Of a DNA stretch of 64,000 nucleotides, positions 1 to 10,293 are shown piece by piece (position 1 is the first letter of the stretch; each line of letters opens with the position of its first letter). Position numbers and translations under genes: made by a program. Origin of the DNA: Rutpela maculata (Eukaryota; Arthropoda; Insecta; Coleoptera; Cerambycidae); contig OW386292.2 in NCBI GenBank assembly GCA_936432065.2, forward strand, positions 13,484,918 to 13,548,917. Reading direction: 5' to 3'. The notes beneath the pieces were generated by a model. The model was not told the DNA's origin and made no database searches. It saw only the letters and a list, made by a program, of their open reading frames with translations.

Positions 1-368
1 TATCTTTCAAAGTTTCTAACTTTTGGAAAACAAGAATTGACTATAATCAATGTTTCAAAGTCATATTTCACAACAATTCCTTTGAGGCTACTTCTATGTA
101 CGACCACACGTTCTACTTTCGGGAAAAAATCCAAAGCATTTTCACCTATATGACCGGTAACCGAAATAAAACGTATTTCATTAATATTGTGTCTTTCTGG
201 CGATGTCTGATTTTTTAATCTAAGGATATCCCCTTTTTGAACATCTATGTTCTTACAATATATTAGTCCGCTTCCATAATATGATTTCCAGCAATATACA
301 TTACGTCCCGTAGGTGTTGTGTTACTAGTACCAAGTAAGAAAAGTACCAAAAAGGCTGTGTGTGTCAA
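1..368 (-). CDS. Leucine-rich-repeat secreted protein, paralog of 51378-52361 (N-terminal part, runs off window)
   Basis: This is an open minus-strand frame of about 122 codons that continues past the left edge. It aligns codon by codon with the N-terminus of the LRR gene at 51378-52361: shared stretches include VQKGDILRL, KNQTS, VTGHI and LDFFPKV, plus the hydrophobic leader HTAFLVLFLLGTSNT. By homology it would be a secreted LRR protein. At the position of the paralog's ATG it reads TTG (366-368). A polypyrimidine tract ending in CAG lies directly upstream (about 370-385), exactly where the paralog has its splice acceptor. The start must therefore lie in an upstream exon, or the copy is dead. 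I see no stop in the visible part. Homology is firm; the functional state is uncertain. Confidence 0.72.
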   Translation of the reverse strand, partial: MTHTAFLVLFLLGTSNTTPTGRNVYCWKSYYGSGLIYCKNIDVQKGDILRLKNQTSPERHNINEIRFISVTGHIGENALDFFPKVERVVVHRSSLKGIVVKYDFETLIIVNSCFPKVRNFER

Positions 369-575
369 CCTGGAAAAAAAAAACAATATTGAGAAATTTA
401 TTTGCTATTCATTAAAAAAATATTATTTGAGTGTTGAACAGATGAGAAGCTTTCACACTTTCTGCATTCAATGTGAAATTATCTAAAGTATATTCATTTC
501 TCAGATGCAGTGCAAGTAAACAATAAATTAAGGAGTGATGCGCTTGTACTCCGCCACTATCTGTATTGCTATGTA
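369..575. other. AT-rich stretch, putative 5' intron of the left LRR copy
   Basis: This holds the polypyrimidine tract and acceptor of the minus-strand LRR copy and otherwise AT-rich sequence without recognisable motifs. I could not identify an upstream coding exon. Confidence 0.3.
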
Positions 576-2227
576 GTACAGTAAGCTAAGCAGTAAAAAT
601 GGTAAAATTCCCGTCCCGAAAACGATGAAAGAAATGTCCTTATTTTTTTTGCAATATGCATTGTAAAATACGTACATCAAAATCTATATTGTCGCATTAC
701 CTGCTTTTTATTTTTAAGGGTGGAAACCACCCCTAGAAACTGAAAAAAATCAATAACTCTTCTAATTTTGCGAATAAATTAACAAAAATCCATGTTTATG
801 TTTTTGAGGTCGCTGAATATGAGACGAAAATATTAAGAGTTAAAATCACCCTTAAATACTGCAAAATTAATGTTTTCTAATTTTACGAACAAAATCACGA
901 CAATCCATATACTTATGTTTTTGGGGTCGCTGAATATGATTATGAGGTCAAAACATAGGAAAGACGAAAATATTAAGGGTTGAAAGCACCCTTAAACGCT
1001 TAAAAATTAATAATCCTTCTAATGTTACAAATAGAAAAGATAGCAATAGGAAAGGAAAGATAATATGTTTTAGAAGAGGATCTCAAAGAATCAGTCTCCA
1101 CAGACATTGTGGTTGATTTATTTAAATCAAATTAATACAATTAAGTAAACTAGCATAATATTTTTAATCTGCACTCTAAACATGCCAAAATGCAATGCAA
1201 CCCGTTTAATATACGCGTACAAACTGAAAAGTTTCAACATTATTTTAAACTCTCTGGAACAGTTTGTCGTACGAAAAAAAAATAAAAACACAAACTCTTC
1301 GTTCTTTTATAAGCTTTTTTTCATTCTCATGTCATGTTTTTATCAATTTTCTAGTTTTTGAAATATATCAATTTTAAATACATAATTTTCTTGCGTATGC
1401 GGTTAAGCGCCATCTTCAAACCTTTTATATCTCTGGAACAGTTTGTCGTAGGAAAATAAAAAAAAAAACAAGACTTTTCTTTTTATAAGCTTCATTTTTG
1501 TACTCTTACCATTTTTTATAAAAAAATATTTTCTGAGCAATTTCCTAAGGATTTTTAAAAAATCTGAATTAATAAGAAATTAGTGCAATAAGACTAAAAA
1601 AAAAATGGCGCATACATTTTTAAATGCGCTCCTTTTTTGTTTGTAACATTTTTAGTTTTCATTATAAAAAGTCGTAATACGTAATTTCAATACCTTTAGT
1701 TTTTACAATTTTACAGCTTTTCTCATACTGTGGATTTTGAGTAATTTTAGATTTAAACGTCATACATTTTTTCTGAACGTTTCGGCGCTATTTTGAAAAT
1801 GCCATATTTCCAATACTAAACATCAAATAAAAAAAAGAAAAAAATATTCGATTTGTTTGCTTAAAAGCTTTAATTTTGTACCCTTTCATTTTTTTATTAA
1901 AGTCCATATTTTTCAAGTAATAGAGTACTAATTTTAGGAGGTGAAAAGTGCAATTTTCAGTTCGCAATATCTCGAAAAATATGCAATTTAGCAAAAAATT
2001 GTATAAGACCTTTCTCTCTTATATGATTCTCTATCAGATTATGTGCAATTTTTGTTTTTTTTGCTACAAACCCTAAAAATGGATGGGGACCACCCCCAAC
2101 CAAAAAGCAGGAGATATAGATAATATAGATTCTTATCTACATACTTTATGAAGCACATTGAAGAAAAAAATTTGGAAATTCATTACATCGTTTTCGGGCT
2201 GGGATTTAAAAGCTTCACTTACTGTAC
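576..2227. mobile_element. Family-B foldback element, copy 1
   Basis: Ends are inverted repeats starting GTACAGTAAG, each flanked by TA (574-575 and 2228-2229). The arms continue inward for about 130 bp and share CCCGAAAACGATG-like text and a CCTGCTTTTT segment. The interior holds two diverged copies of a unit starting near 1253 and 1433 (ctggaacagtttgtcgta). No coding capacity is seen. TA duplication and termini match the copies at 31547-33447 and ending at 63466, so it is a non-autonomous, possibly Tc1/mariner-type, element. The superfamily is an inference. Confidence 0.6.
712..1030. repeat. Diverged tandem repeat inside family-B copy 1
   Basis: About 2.5 units of a roughly 120-150 bp sequence. 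Each carries a pair of short inverted segments (AAGGGTTGAAA / CACCCTTAAA) followed by TTTTTGAGGTCGCTGAATATGA (read here as two adjacent blocks). Units start near 712, 830 and 983. Confidence 0.6.
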
Positions 2228-2492
2228 TAATTGGACAATCGGCAATAAAACGGCTGAATGTAGGTAAAGTAATTCCAATATATTAAGGTAATGACTAGTG
2301 ATATGCTGACGTCATAATTACCAAAATTATATCAGCATGCACATTCTATATGCAATAATATGCATATACTGAACATTTAAGTTGGTATTGTGCTGCAACT
2401 ATGTTTATATGGTATATTGCCACCCGAATAACTCAACTTAGCTCGTCGTGTTGTCTGCCAATTAAATCAATGAAAGTTTTATAATTAGGTAA

Positions 2493-2884
2493 CAAGGCGA
2501 GCGTAGAGGCGACTTCAATGTGAATGTCAGTCGATATTCCGTTGAAGCAACGTCGAGCGCGGTTAGTACTTGGATGGGAGAGCCATCTTGGGAAATACAG
2601 TGTTCTCGTCCCACCTTCTAGCGGCTTGTATATCAGTGTATATGCGGAAGCTACGTAATTTCAGACGAGGATTACGTAGTGGATATACCATCCTTCGGAG
2701 GGGATGTAAAGCAGGCGGTCCCTTGTCTATTAAATGTTAGGCAAGTAAAAGATCCCTACTCTTCTTAAGGGAAGAGGTTCGGCAAAACTTCCAGGTTGGG
2801 GGCGGCTCGCCTCCTGGCGTCGGTGATAGGTCCTGGTAGCGGAAATAGGCCGACGTTAAATAAATAGATAAAAAAAAAAAATAA
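2493..2884 (+). mobile_element. 5S-rRNA-derived SINE (SINE3-like) with 12-bp target-site duplication
   Basis: The element is flanked by a perfect 12-bp direct repeat ATAATTAGGTAA (2481-2492 and 2885-2896) and ends in an A-rich tail (about 2860-2884). Its head, about 2530-2615, resembles the 3' two thirds of 5S rRNA: GAAGCAACGTCGAGCGCGG, then TTAGTACTTGGATGGGAGA, then CTTGGGAAATAC. That portion covers the internal control region for Pol III in 5S genes. The body (2615-2850) does not resemble 5S and ends in a GC-rich segment that would be the LINE-related tail. Duplication plus tail plus RNA-gene head is the signature of a retroposed SINE. The 5S part is too diverged to be a working rRNA gene. 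I know of 5S-headed SINEs (SINE3) from fish and some other animals; the partner LINE is not identified here. Confidence 0.85.
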
Positions 2885-2896
2885 ATAATTAGGTAA

Positions 2897-3835
2897 AGTT
2901 TAGTTAGCGTGTTATTCAATATTAAAAGTTGCAGTAAAGATTATATGTAGTAACTTTGACTTAATTTAAGCGAAGTAAAATTGTCGCGCACCGCTTCATA
3001 TACCAACTAGCAATTTGGTATTTTACAAAAGCAGCAGAAAATTTTCCGACGCAAATTTTATAAGACAACATTACTCTCAGAAACACTTAGAAACGTTATT
3101 ACGACAGCTAGAAATGTAAAATTGGCACCATCTTATCAAATAGTTTAGTCTTTAAGAAAATTCGGTACCGCCACTATAAAACAGTATTATTGAAGCTTCA
3201 TTTAATTGCGTTATAAAGCGCATACTTCACTGTTATTATTGCTAGAAAACACCAATAAAATAAAACGATTTCTTAAATATATTTAAAAAGTCGCATATAT
3301 TTACTTACAAATATATAATATATGCTGATCTCTATAATACCACGCTTACAATGATTTTACTGGATAATTGATAAGAACTTACTTATAAATTATTTTAGAG
3401 AGCTTGCAATTTTTGATGCGAAAGAAATTTTACTGTAAATTATGCCGTGTGTTGTTGATGACTTTTAAGTGTCCCTCATGTTTACTGAAGGTTTCTAATA
3501 ATTTTTGGAATTTTATAAAAATCGATTTCACATTTTAAAATTTTTTGTAATGACATTTAATGCCAATTTGTTTTAGTCATCATAATTTTATAATTAGCAT
3601 GTATTAATTGCCATAAATATTAATAAAAGTGTGATTTTTAAACTTTTTATGTCTTGTCCTTATCATATTTACGACCTCGAACGCTGGTCTCATGAAACGG
3701 CTTCCTTCTATAAAATACTTTTGTGTTAAATACATGCATTTTAAGATAATTAAATTATAGGCGATTTTTACAAAATATCTATAAAATAATGTATCTTAGA
3801 GGTAAAGGTCTTGTGACAGGGCAGTACCTTAAATG
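2897..3835. other. AT-rich intergenic sequence, nothing recognised
   Basis: No coding frame with family resemblance, no clear repeat boundary and no RNA gene seen. Confidence 0.4.
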
Positions 3836-4110
3836 AATAAAATTATATAAAAAAAAATTTTTTAAGAAAAAGCTTTTATTTGAAAAACTATTAAAAAGTA
3901 AAAATTTTTTTTTTTAAATTCATACACATGGAAACCAAAAGCTTTGGGGGCAGTCATATAGCGCTATTGCATAGTTACTTTGCTCAATTGACCGACCCCA
4001 AAGCTTTTGGTTTCCATGTGTATGAATTTAAAAAAAATTATTTTTACTTTTTAGTAGTTTTTTCAAATAAAAGCTTTTTCTTAAAAATATTTTTTTTATA
4101 TAATTTTATT
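3836..4110. repeat. Inverted repeat / MITE-like hairpin
   Basis: Arms of about 114 bp (3836-3949 and 3996-4110) are near-perfect reverse complements, including AAACCAAAAGCTTTGGGG and its complement. The loop is 46 bp. Short open frames here are by-products of the palindrome. Confidence 0.8.
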
Positions 4111-4184
4111 TTTCACTTTTTAGTCTACTTATTTTACAAACAGACAGATAAAACCCTTTCATTTGCCACCGCCATCCACCACTT

Positions 4185-4555
4185 CCCTCTCCCGTCTTCT
4201 CACCCCTCAAACTTACCACCCCTTTCCCACCCCTTTCCCACCTCTTTCCACCTCTTTCCACCCTATTCCCACCGCTTCTCCACCTCGTCCCTCTCTATTC
4301 CCACCTCGTCCCACCCTATTCCCGCCTCTTTCCACCTCTTTCCCACCTCTTCCCCTGCCCTTTCCCATCCCTTTCCACCCTAATCCCACCTCTTCCCACC
4401 CCCTCCCTACCTCGTCTCATCCCTTCCCCACCTCTTCCCATCTCTTCCCCACCTCTTCCTACCCCTTTCCCACCCTTCCCACCTCTTTCCCACCTCTTCC
4501 CACTCCTTTACCACCTCTTCCCACCCTTCCCACCCCTTCCCCACCTCTCCCACGT
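4185..4555 (+). repeat. Polypyrimidine degenerate tandem repeat, (TTCCCACCTC)n-like
   Basis: About 370 bp made almost only of C and T with scattered A, in irregular 10-15 bp units such as TTTCCACCTC and TTCCCACCTC. The long proline/serine/phenylalanine open frames across it come from low complexity and are not taken as genes. Confidence 0.9.
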
Positions 4556-4812
4556 CCGCCATATTGTATTTAGAATGACGACGTCACTTTATCGTATTTT
4601 ACTCGTCAAACCCTTTCATTTGACACCCATATCAACGTGGTTGTGACTAAAAAGCAGATCCGCCATCTTGGGACGTCCGCCATATTGGATTTAGAATGAC
4701 GTCACATTGTTTATCATATTTTACTCGTCAAACCCTTTCATTTGATACCCATATCAGGGGGGTTGTGACTAAAAAGCCGATCCGCCATCTTGGGACGTCC
4801 GCCATATTGGAT
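4553..4812 (+). repeat. Tandem repeat, about 121-bp unit, two full copies plus partial
   Basis: CGTCCGCCATATTG starts at 4553, 4674 and 4796. Each unit carries AATGACGTCAC, TTTTACTCGTCAAACCC and GATCCGCCATCTTGGGA. The segment after it (4813-4975) ends with an ACAAACAAAC microsatellite (about 4933-4965), a layout often seen in non-autonomous Helitron-like elements; no end hairpin was found, so the class is open. Confidence 0.85.
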
Positions 4813-4975
4813 TTAAACCGATAATGGCTATATTATGTTGCATTGTCACCGGACTTATATACGTGTGCCAAATTTCAAAGCTCTAGCTTAATTAGAACTA
4901 GTCGAAATTCAGCTTGCAAGATTTGACCTAAACCAACAAACAAACATACAAACAAACAAACATTGCAAGTTAAAT

Positions 4976-6211
4976 AAAAGCTGTCTCATTTTGAATTTTT
5001 GTTATAACTTATGAGCGAAGAAAAATAACGGTAAAAATAACCGGAACAAACAGTTTGATAAAAACTGTAATTTATTGTAACTATTACCGTTAAATTGCGT
5101 ATTAAGTTTTCATTTTAACACCCTGCTCATTTTATGAAAATTTTTACTAGTAATCTCCCTAGTGCTGGAACAATTTCGGGTAATTAATTGAAGCGGGGGA
5201 TTCGGTAAGAAAATTTCACTTCTAAATTAAATGAAAAAATAAATAATATAAGAATGACAGCTAGATTAGGTTAGGTTATGTTAGTTAGTAGGCTGTTTGG
5301 CTTGATCCTTTGAATATGGAGGACAGTTCAAATATGTGGTGCACACTTTCTGCCAGGCAGACGAATATATTTACTGTTAGATATTACAGAGATAAAAACG
5401 AAATTTAGAATTTGAAAAATTATATGCGTAAAGTGAAATCTTCCAATACGGTTCTGCCCATTTAGTTAGTGCCCACTTCACCTCAAAAAGCAGCTGCATA
5501 CTGAGACAGTATTGGCGCAATTTGCATAATTAACCAAAAAATTAGTTTTCTAAAGTTTTTCTATTGTCCTAAATCTGATATTTTTAATTTCTACTTTAGC
5601 ACGTACGATCTACACCAGTCTGCTCAATGTTACACTAAGTTCTGATGAAATATAAACACACAGCTGACACAGGAAATCAATTGTTTCAAATATATTTTAT
5701 TGCACAGTTAGCAGCAGCATTTTTATGTTCACGTAAACAATTTTATTTTGTAACTACTTTATTGCAGTTGCCATATTGCAGTAGATTGCAACGCTATATA
5801 TAATTAAATAACAGAGTCTGGAACAGCAATTTACTTCCAGTAGCAAAACTGTCCCAAATAAGGCTTTAATATAATTGTTTTATAAGATAATAGGAAAAAT
5901 AATTTTAATATATATTTATAACGGTGCTGAAAATACTTAGTAAAATTATTTAGTTTTATAAGCTGAAATATTGTATAGCTTAGTCACAGAAACGTTTCTA
6001 AAATAATTTCTTAACTGCTTTATAAGATATTTTATAATTTTGCTGTAAAAACGTTTAAATGATAAATTTATAAAACAGTTCAGTTGCAGACAACCAAATA
6101 GTGCTTTCTGCAACTCTAATATAACCAATTAGCATTTAAGCATTAATAAAATAACAATAAAACAAAATATTCGTGTAAATTTAAATTATAAAACAAATTT
6201 ACTAGTTGGGA
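4976..6211. other. AT-rich intergenic sequence, nothing recognised
   Basis: No supported gene. The short open frame around 5946-6128 (minus) shows no family resemblance. Confidence 0.35.
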
Positions 6212-6284
6212 AGCCTATTTGTACAATAAAAATGTTCCAGTTTCATTTGCGTTACTATGTATACTTCCACTGGATGTGGAAGTA
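6212..6284 (+). mobile_element. Family-A (Helentron-like) 3'-end fragment
   Basis: About 73 bp matching the 3' end of family A: AGCCTATTTGTACAATAAAAA, then GCGTTACTATG, then the terminal hairpin CTTCCACTGGATGTGGAAG. The rest of the element is absent. Confidence 0.75.
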
Positions 6285-6431
6285 ATATATACAAAAATAT
6301 TAATATACTCCTAAACGGTAATTATTTGAGTCTAAATAGAGAGACAAACTTTCCGGGAGTAATAAAATCGTGGATGAACATTTCTCTTGAGATTCACACA
6401 TTGATCAATTCTGCATTCTGCCACGTTTTTC

Positions 6432-7105
6432 TTAAATAACTCGAAAACTACGACCTCTAGCGAAAAATTGTTTTTATACAAAATTAAACTAGATGAAGTT
6501 TTCTACAAATAAGTTCCTATTCATTAAAAAAAAAAACGTTTTTTCAGAAAAGTTGCAAATAAAAAAGTCTTGTATTTCGATGATATATTCACCTGAATTT
6601 TTTCAGATTTTTTTTTCAATTTTTGCATTTTCCCACCGCCACTTTTAGGAATTTTCGAGTGGGCATATCTCGAAAAATATACATTTTTCGAAAAAATTCA
6701 CATTTTTCGAAAAAATTCACAAGAGTAAAAACATCTCATTTTAGACCAAAAAAGGTATATTGTTTGACCAAAAAAGGTATATCGTTTTTTCTTTTCATTT
6801 TTGACCTAATTCTACAAGTTACGGAACCCGTGATAAAAGGGGTGTTTTCTACCCCACCCAATAATTTCCTACTCTAATCTTTTTTCAACTTTTTTATTAA
6901 CGTCATTACAAACACATTGCACAATTTTTCATCAAAATCCATTCATTAGCGCTCAAATTAGAGATTTTGGTCATTTTAGCGGTCCATTGACTGAACCATC
7001 TCTATATTCGTAAAGTATTGATTTTACATAAAAAATGAATAGGAACTTATTTGTAGAAAATTTCATCCAGTTTAATTTTGTATAAAAACAATTTTTCGAG
7101 TTATT
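6432..7105. repeat. Inverted repeat with 85-90 bp arms
   Basis: Left arm 6432-6525 and right arm about 7022-7105 are reverse complements (AAATTGTTTTTATACAAAATT, AATAAGTTCCTATTCATT). The interior contains direct repeats of CATTTTTCGAAAAAATTCA near 6682-6720. It is non-coding. Confidence 0.7.
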
Positions 7106-7988
7106 CAAGAAAAATGTGAAAAGCTTTAAACCACCCCCCAAAGGGCATAGCCGGGTAAGCATGGTGTAACTGCCCCCAGGCGTCTGACGCTTATATTTGT
7201 GCAGTAGGAAGCAATCTTGGAAAGTTGCAATTTCACAAAATATTAGCCCGAAAAAGGGACCGGTTTGGGGTGAATAAGGGAGGGTTGATTTTATCAAAAC
7301 TATTTTTTTTCTAAGAAAAAGCGCGTCCAATCGTTTTGTAAAAAATATATGTTACAGACCTACTGAGAAAGTACTAAATAAAAAATCATGCTCAAATTCC
7401 AAAAACAGATACAGTAAAAAAACATATATATTATTTTCAAATTTTTTTTAGGGTAACTTATCCCTGGGGTACCAGCCTGAATTTTTTTCTGTAGCATGTC
7501 TAGGGACTCACTTATGTTATATTTTTTTCTCAGTCTTGTCCGAAGATTACGCCATACTTAAAAAAAATGCCGAATTGTGCAGTGCCGTATGCATATTTTG
7601 TGGACAGTTAACCCCTCGCAAGTTAAAAAGGCCAAACTGCAAAGTAAATATGGATACCTGAGTAGTGTATACATATTAGTGATTAGTGATTATGGAGATG
7701 GTGAACGTTGTAAGAGAAACCAATATAAAGCTGCAACGCTGACAGTTAATTAGGTGATCAATACAGTTGAACTCTCTTGCGCCGCAAAAATCAGTTTATA
7801 GCTGTAATGTTAAATATCATTAAGGGTAAAAACTAAAGTCAGCGGTACTATCGAGTACCTTGTCAAAGCCTGTCATTATTCACATATTACCGTCGGCGGG
7901 GGATAAGAGCTTGGTTTTAACAGTCACGTGTTGTTAACAATTTGCAGCACTAAATCATAGCATTACTAACCTGAGAAGGATATAGATG

Positions 7989-8531
7989 TTAATCTTCCTC
8001 ACTGTCATCTGCAATCACTGCACTTATGCTATCCTTCTGGAACAATAGGGAGAGAACTTCTGCCGGTTTAGGTATGCTTGCTAGATATCGTTCGTACGAA
8101 AGGTAGTACACGACAGCAGCTACATGAGAACAACATTCAACAGTTCGATACCCATTGGCACATTCTCAGAAATGTCTTCTAACGCCGGAACTTCCGACAC
8201 TGTGGGGAATGTAGTCGATGAAATATCGGTAAACCTTCGTTTTGGTGTGACGTGAACAAACTTGTATTTTGAGTACATTGGACTGGTGTTTAACGTACTG
8301 AAGATTAAATGTTCCGTCTTCATTTATGACTTCGAGGTAAGAAATCGTTTGTTTATATTCATACGATCCGGTAAAAAACAATTTTAAATCCGTCATTTCT
8401 GGAAAGTCCAGTACATCTTTGCTGGAAATATCTACAAAAGGCAGTTTTGCAATTTCTTTGAATGTGCCAATGGGAATCGAACTGTTGGATGTTGTTCCCA
8501 TGTAGTTGCTGTCGTGCATTATCTTTCGCAA
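7989..8531 (-). pseudogene. SWIM-type zinc-finger transposon protein, C-terminal part, one internal stop
   Basis: A minus-strand frame of 181 codons, open from 8531 to TAA at 7989-7991 except for one TGA (8166-8168, codon 122). Around it the protein reads ...YFIDYIPHSVG, SGVRRHF, stop, ECANGYRTVECCSHVAAVVYYLS, then IPKPAEVLSLLFQKD and an acidic end DDSEED (blocks given separately). The C-x-C...C-x-H pattern is that of SWIM zinc fingers, which bind DNA or protein and occur in several DNA-transposon-associated proteins. The TGA sits where the first SWIM cysteine is expected. The upstream part (about 75 residues, with FPEMTDLKLFFTGSY) lies in and around the loop of the palindrome. The true N-terminus is missing, and the Met at 8531 is only the first in frame. 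Confidence 0.75.
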
Positions 8532-8636
8532 GGACGATATCTATCAAGCATACCTAAACCGGCAGAAGTTCTTTCTCTATTGTTTCAGAAGGATAGTATG
8601 AGTGCAGTGATTGCAGATGACAGTGAGGAAGATTAA
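8457..8636 (+). pseudogene. SWIM zinc-finger C-terminus, mirror copy in right arm
   Basis: A plus-strand frame from TTT at 8457 to TAA at 8634-8636 encoding FECANGNRTVGCCSHV, then VAVVHYLSQGRYLSSIPKP and the same acidic end DDSEED. It is the inverted counterpart of 7989-8170. The residue before Glu is Phe (TTT) where the minus copy has TGA, so the first SWIM cysteine is lost in both copies by different changes. The fragment has no start codon and cannot be a gene by itself. Confidence 0.7.
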
Positions 8637-9435
8637 CATCCATATCCATCACAGGTTAGTAATGCTACGATTTAGTGCTGCAAATTTTAAACAACACATG
8701 ACTGTTAAGACCAAGCTCTTATCCCCGCCGACGGTAATATCGATAGTACCGCTGACTTTAGTTTTTACCCTTAATGATATTTAACATTCCGGCTATAAAC
8801 TGATTTTTGCGGCGCAAGAGAGTTAAACTCTATTGATCACCTAATTAAATGTCAGCGTTGCAGCTTTATATTGGTTTCTCTTACAACGTTCACCATCTCC
8901 ATAATCACTAATCACTAGTATGTATACACTACTCATATTTACTTTGCATTTTGGCCTTCTTTACTTGCAAGTGGTTAATTGTCCACAAAATATGCATACG
9001 ACACTGCACACTTCGGCATTTTTTTTAAGTATGGCGTAATCTTCGCACAAGACTGGGAAAAAAATATAACATAAGTGAGTCCCCAGACATGCTACAGAAA
9101 AAAATTCAGGGACAAGTTACCCTAAAAAAAAATTGAAAATAATATATATGTTTTTTTTACTGTATCTATTTTCGGAATTTGGGCGTGATTTTTTATTTAG
9201 TACTTTCTCAGTAGGTCTTTAACACTTATTTTTTACAAAACGATTGAATGCGCCGTTTCTTAGAAAAAAAATAGTTTTGCTAAAACCAACCCTCCCTTAC
9301 TCACCCCAAACCGGTCCCTTTTTCGGGCTAATATTTTGTGAAATTGCTACTTTTCGAGATTGCTTCCTACTACAAAAATATAAGCGCCAGACGCTTGGGG
9401 GCAGTTACACTATGCTTACCCGGCTATGCCCTTTG

Positions 9436-9702
9436 TATTTTTCAAATTTTTTTATTCTATTAACATAAATTGTAGCTAATGAAATACTTTATACGAAAAC
9501 ATTGACACAGTTCATGTACAGGGTAAGGTAAAAAAATATTCAAAGAAATTAAGTTTCGTTAACAATTTTTTTCCAAATTTTTTCTGTATGCATGTTTAAA
9601 GGCTTTAAAAATGACTGCAATTTGATGTGCCCAACATGGCCATCGCTTTAAAAATAAAAAAGTTACAAGTCTGGGGAGTTTTAAGTGGCGCACCCTGTAT
9701 AA
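9436..9702. mobile_element. Family-E foldback, right arm only
   Basis: This matches 39465-39716 over its full length: TTCATGTACAGGGT, GGTAAAAAAATATTCAAAGA, ATGTTTAAAGGCTTTAAAAATG and CTGGGGAGTTTTAA. The left half is absent, replaced by the SWIM palindrome. It ends in GCGCACCCTGTAT. Confidence 0.75.
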
Positions 9703-9834
9703 TGCAAAAAATAACATTTCGGGAATATTTCCAATTAGTATCCCTTTATGTCGTCTAAGGGATGGCCTAAAATGCAGTAGCATAACCAACAGATTGCAGT
9801 GAATTTTTGCTTTCAGGTACAATACAAGCGAATG

Positions 9835-10020
9835 ACTGAAAAACTAGGAGTACTCACATTTTCACTTTCGGTTGTTTGCGTATACAGTTGAACTTATGCA
9901 CTATTACTCGGTACATCTTATGTCTTCTGACACTTATATCATTTTTTAAAGGTCGCAATACAACCATAATATCAGAAGATAAAACTCGTTAAAAGATAAA
10001 AATTGACGCCAAACATTTGT
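9835..10020 (+). repeat. Dispersed repeat, partner at 57785-57965
   Basis: The two segments share ACTATTACTCGGTACA-like, GAAGGTCGCAA-like and AAAGATAAAAATTGAC blocks in the same orientation with moderate divergence. Boundaries and class are unknown. Confidence 0.6.
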
Positions 10021-10293
10021 CGTGGGTATTAGTATAGTAAATTAGTCAATCAGATATTGGAAAAATAATTTTGAAAAAAAATTGAATTGCCTTCAAAAAA
10101 GGGCGATGAAATTTCACCGTCCAGTTAATTGATCTTTATAGTCTAGGGGATAGCTACATATATGGGGCCTGTTATGTTTTAACCTGAGTATTTTATCTCA
10201 TGTGAATCAAACCTCCCACCCTGCCCGTTTTGGCGCTAGCCACCCCAGAAAATATTCAATTGTGGAACGGAGTATAACACTCATCCTCTGAAT

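Larger units (their letters stand above)
7139..9435. mobile_element. 2.3-kb palindromic DNA element with SWIM zinc-finger coding in both arms
   Basis: Arms of about 1 kb (7139-8170 and 8457-9435) are reverse complements, starting CAAAGGGCATAGCCGGGTAA at both ends; the loop is about 290 bp. Both arms carry the C-terminal SWIM-domain coding of a transposon-linked protein (see the two pseudogene entries). At the right it abuts a family-E arm whose other half is missing, so the element appears to have replaced or interrupted it. I found no clean target-site duplication. The palindrome probably arose by inverted duplication of the 3' half of an autonomous element (inference). Confidence 0.75.

Noticed and set aside
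2530..2615. Functional 5S rRNA gene
   Set aside because: Only part of the gene is similar, several conserved bases differ, and the block is fused to a SINE body with an A-tail and target duplication.
3928..4573. Two overlapping proline/serine/phenylalanine-rich open frames of about 140-150 residues
   Set aside because: They come from a hairpin arm plus a polypyrimidine repeat; there is no conserved domain, and both frames are open only because of low complexity.
4553..4812. CRISPR-like array
   Set aside because: The 121-bp units are contiguous tandem repeats without spacers, in a eukaryotic setting.
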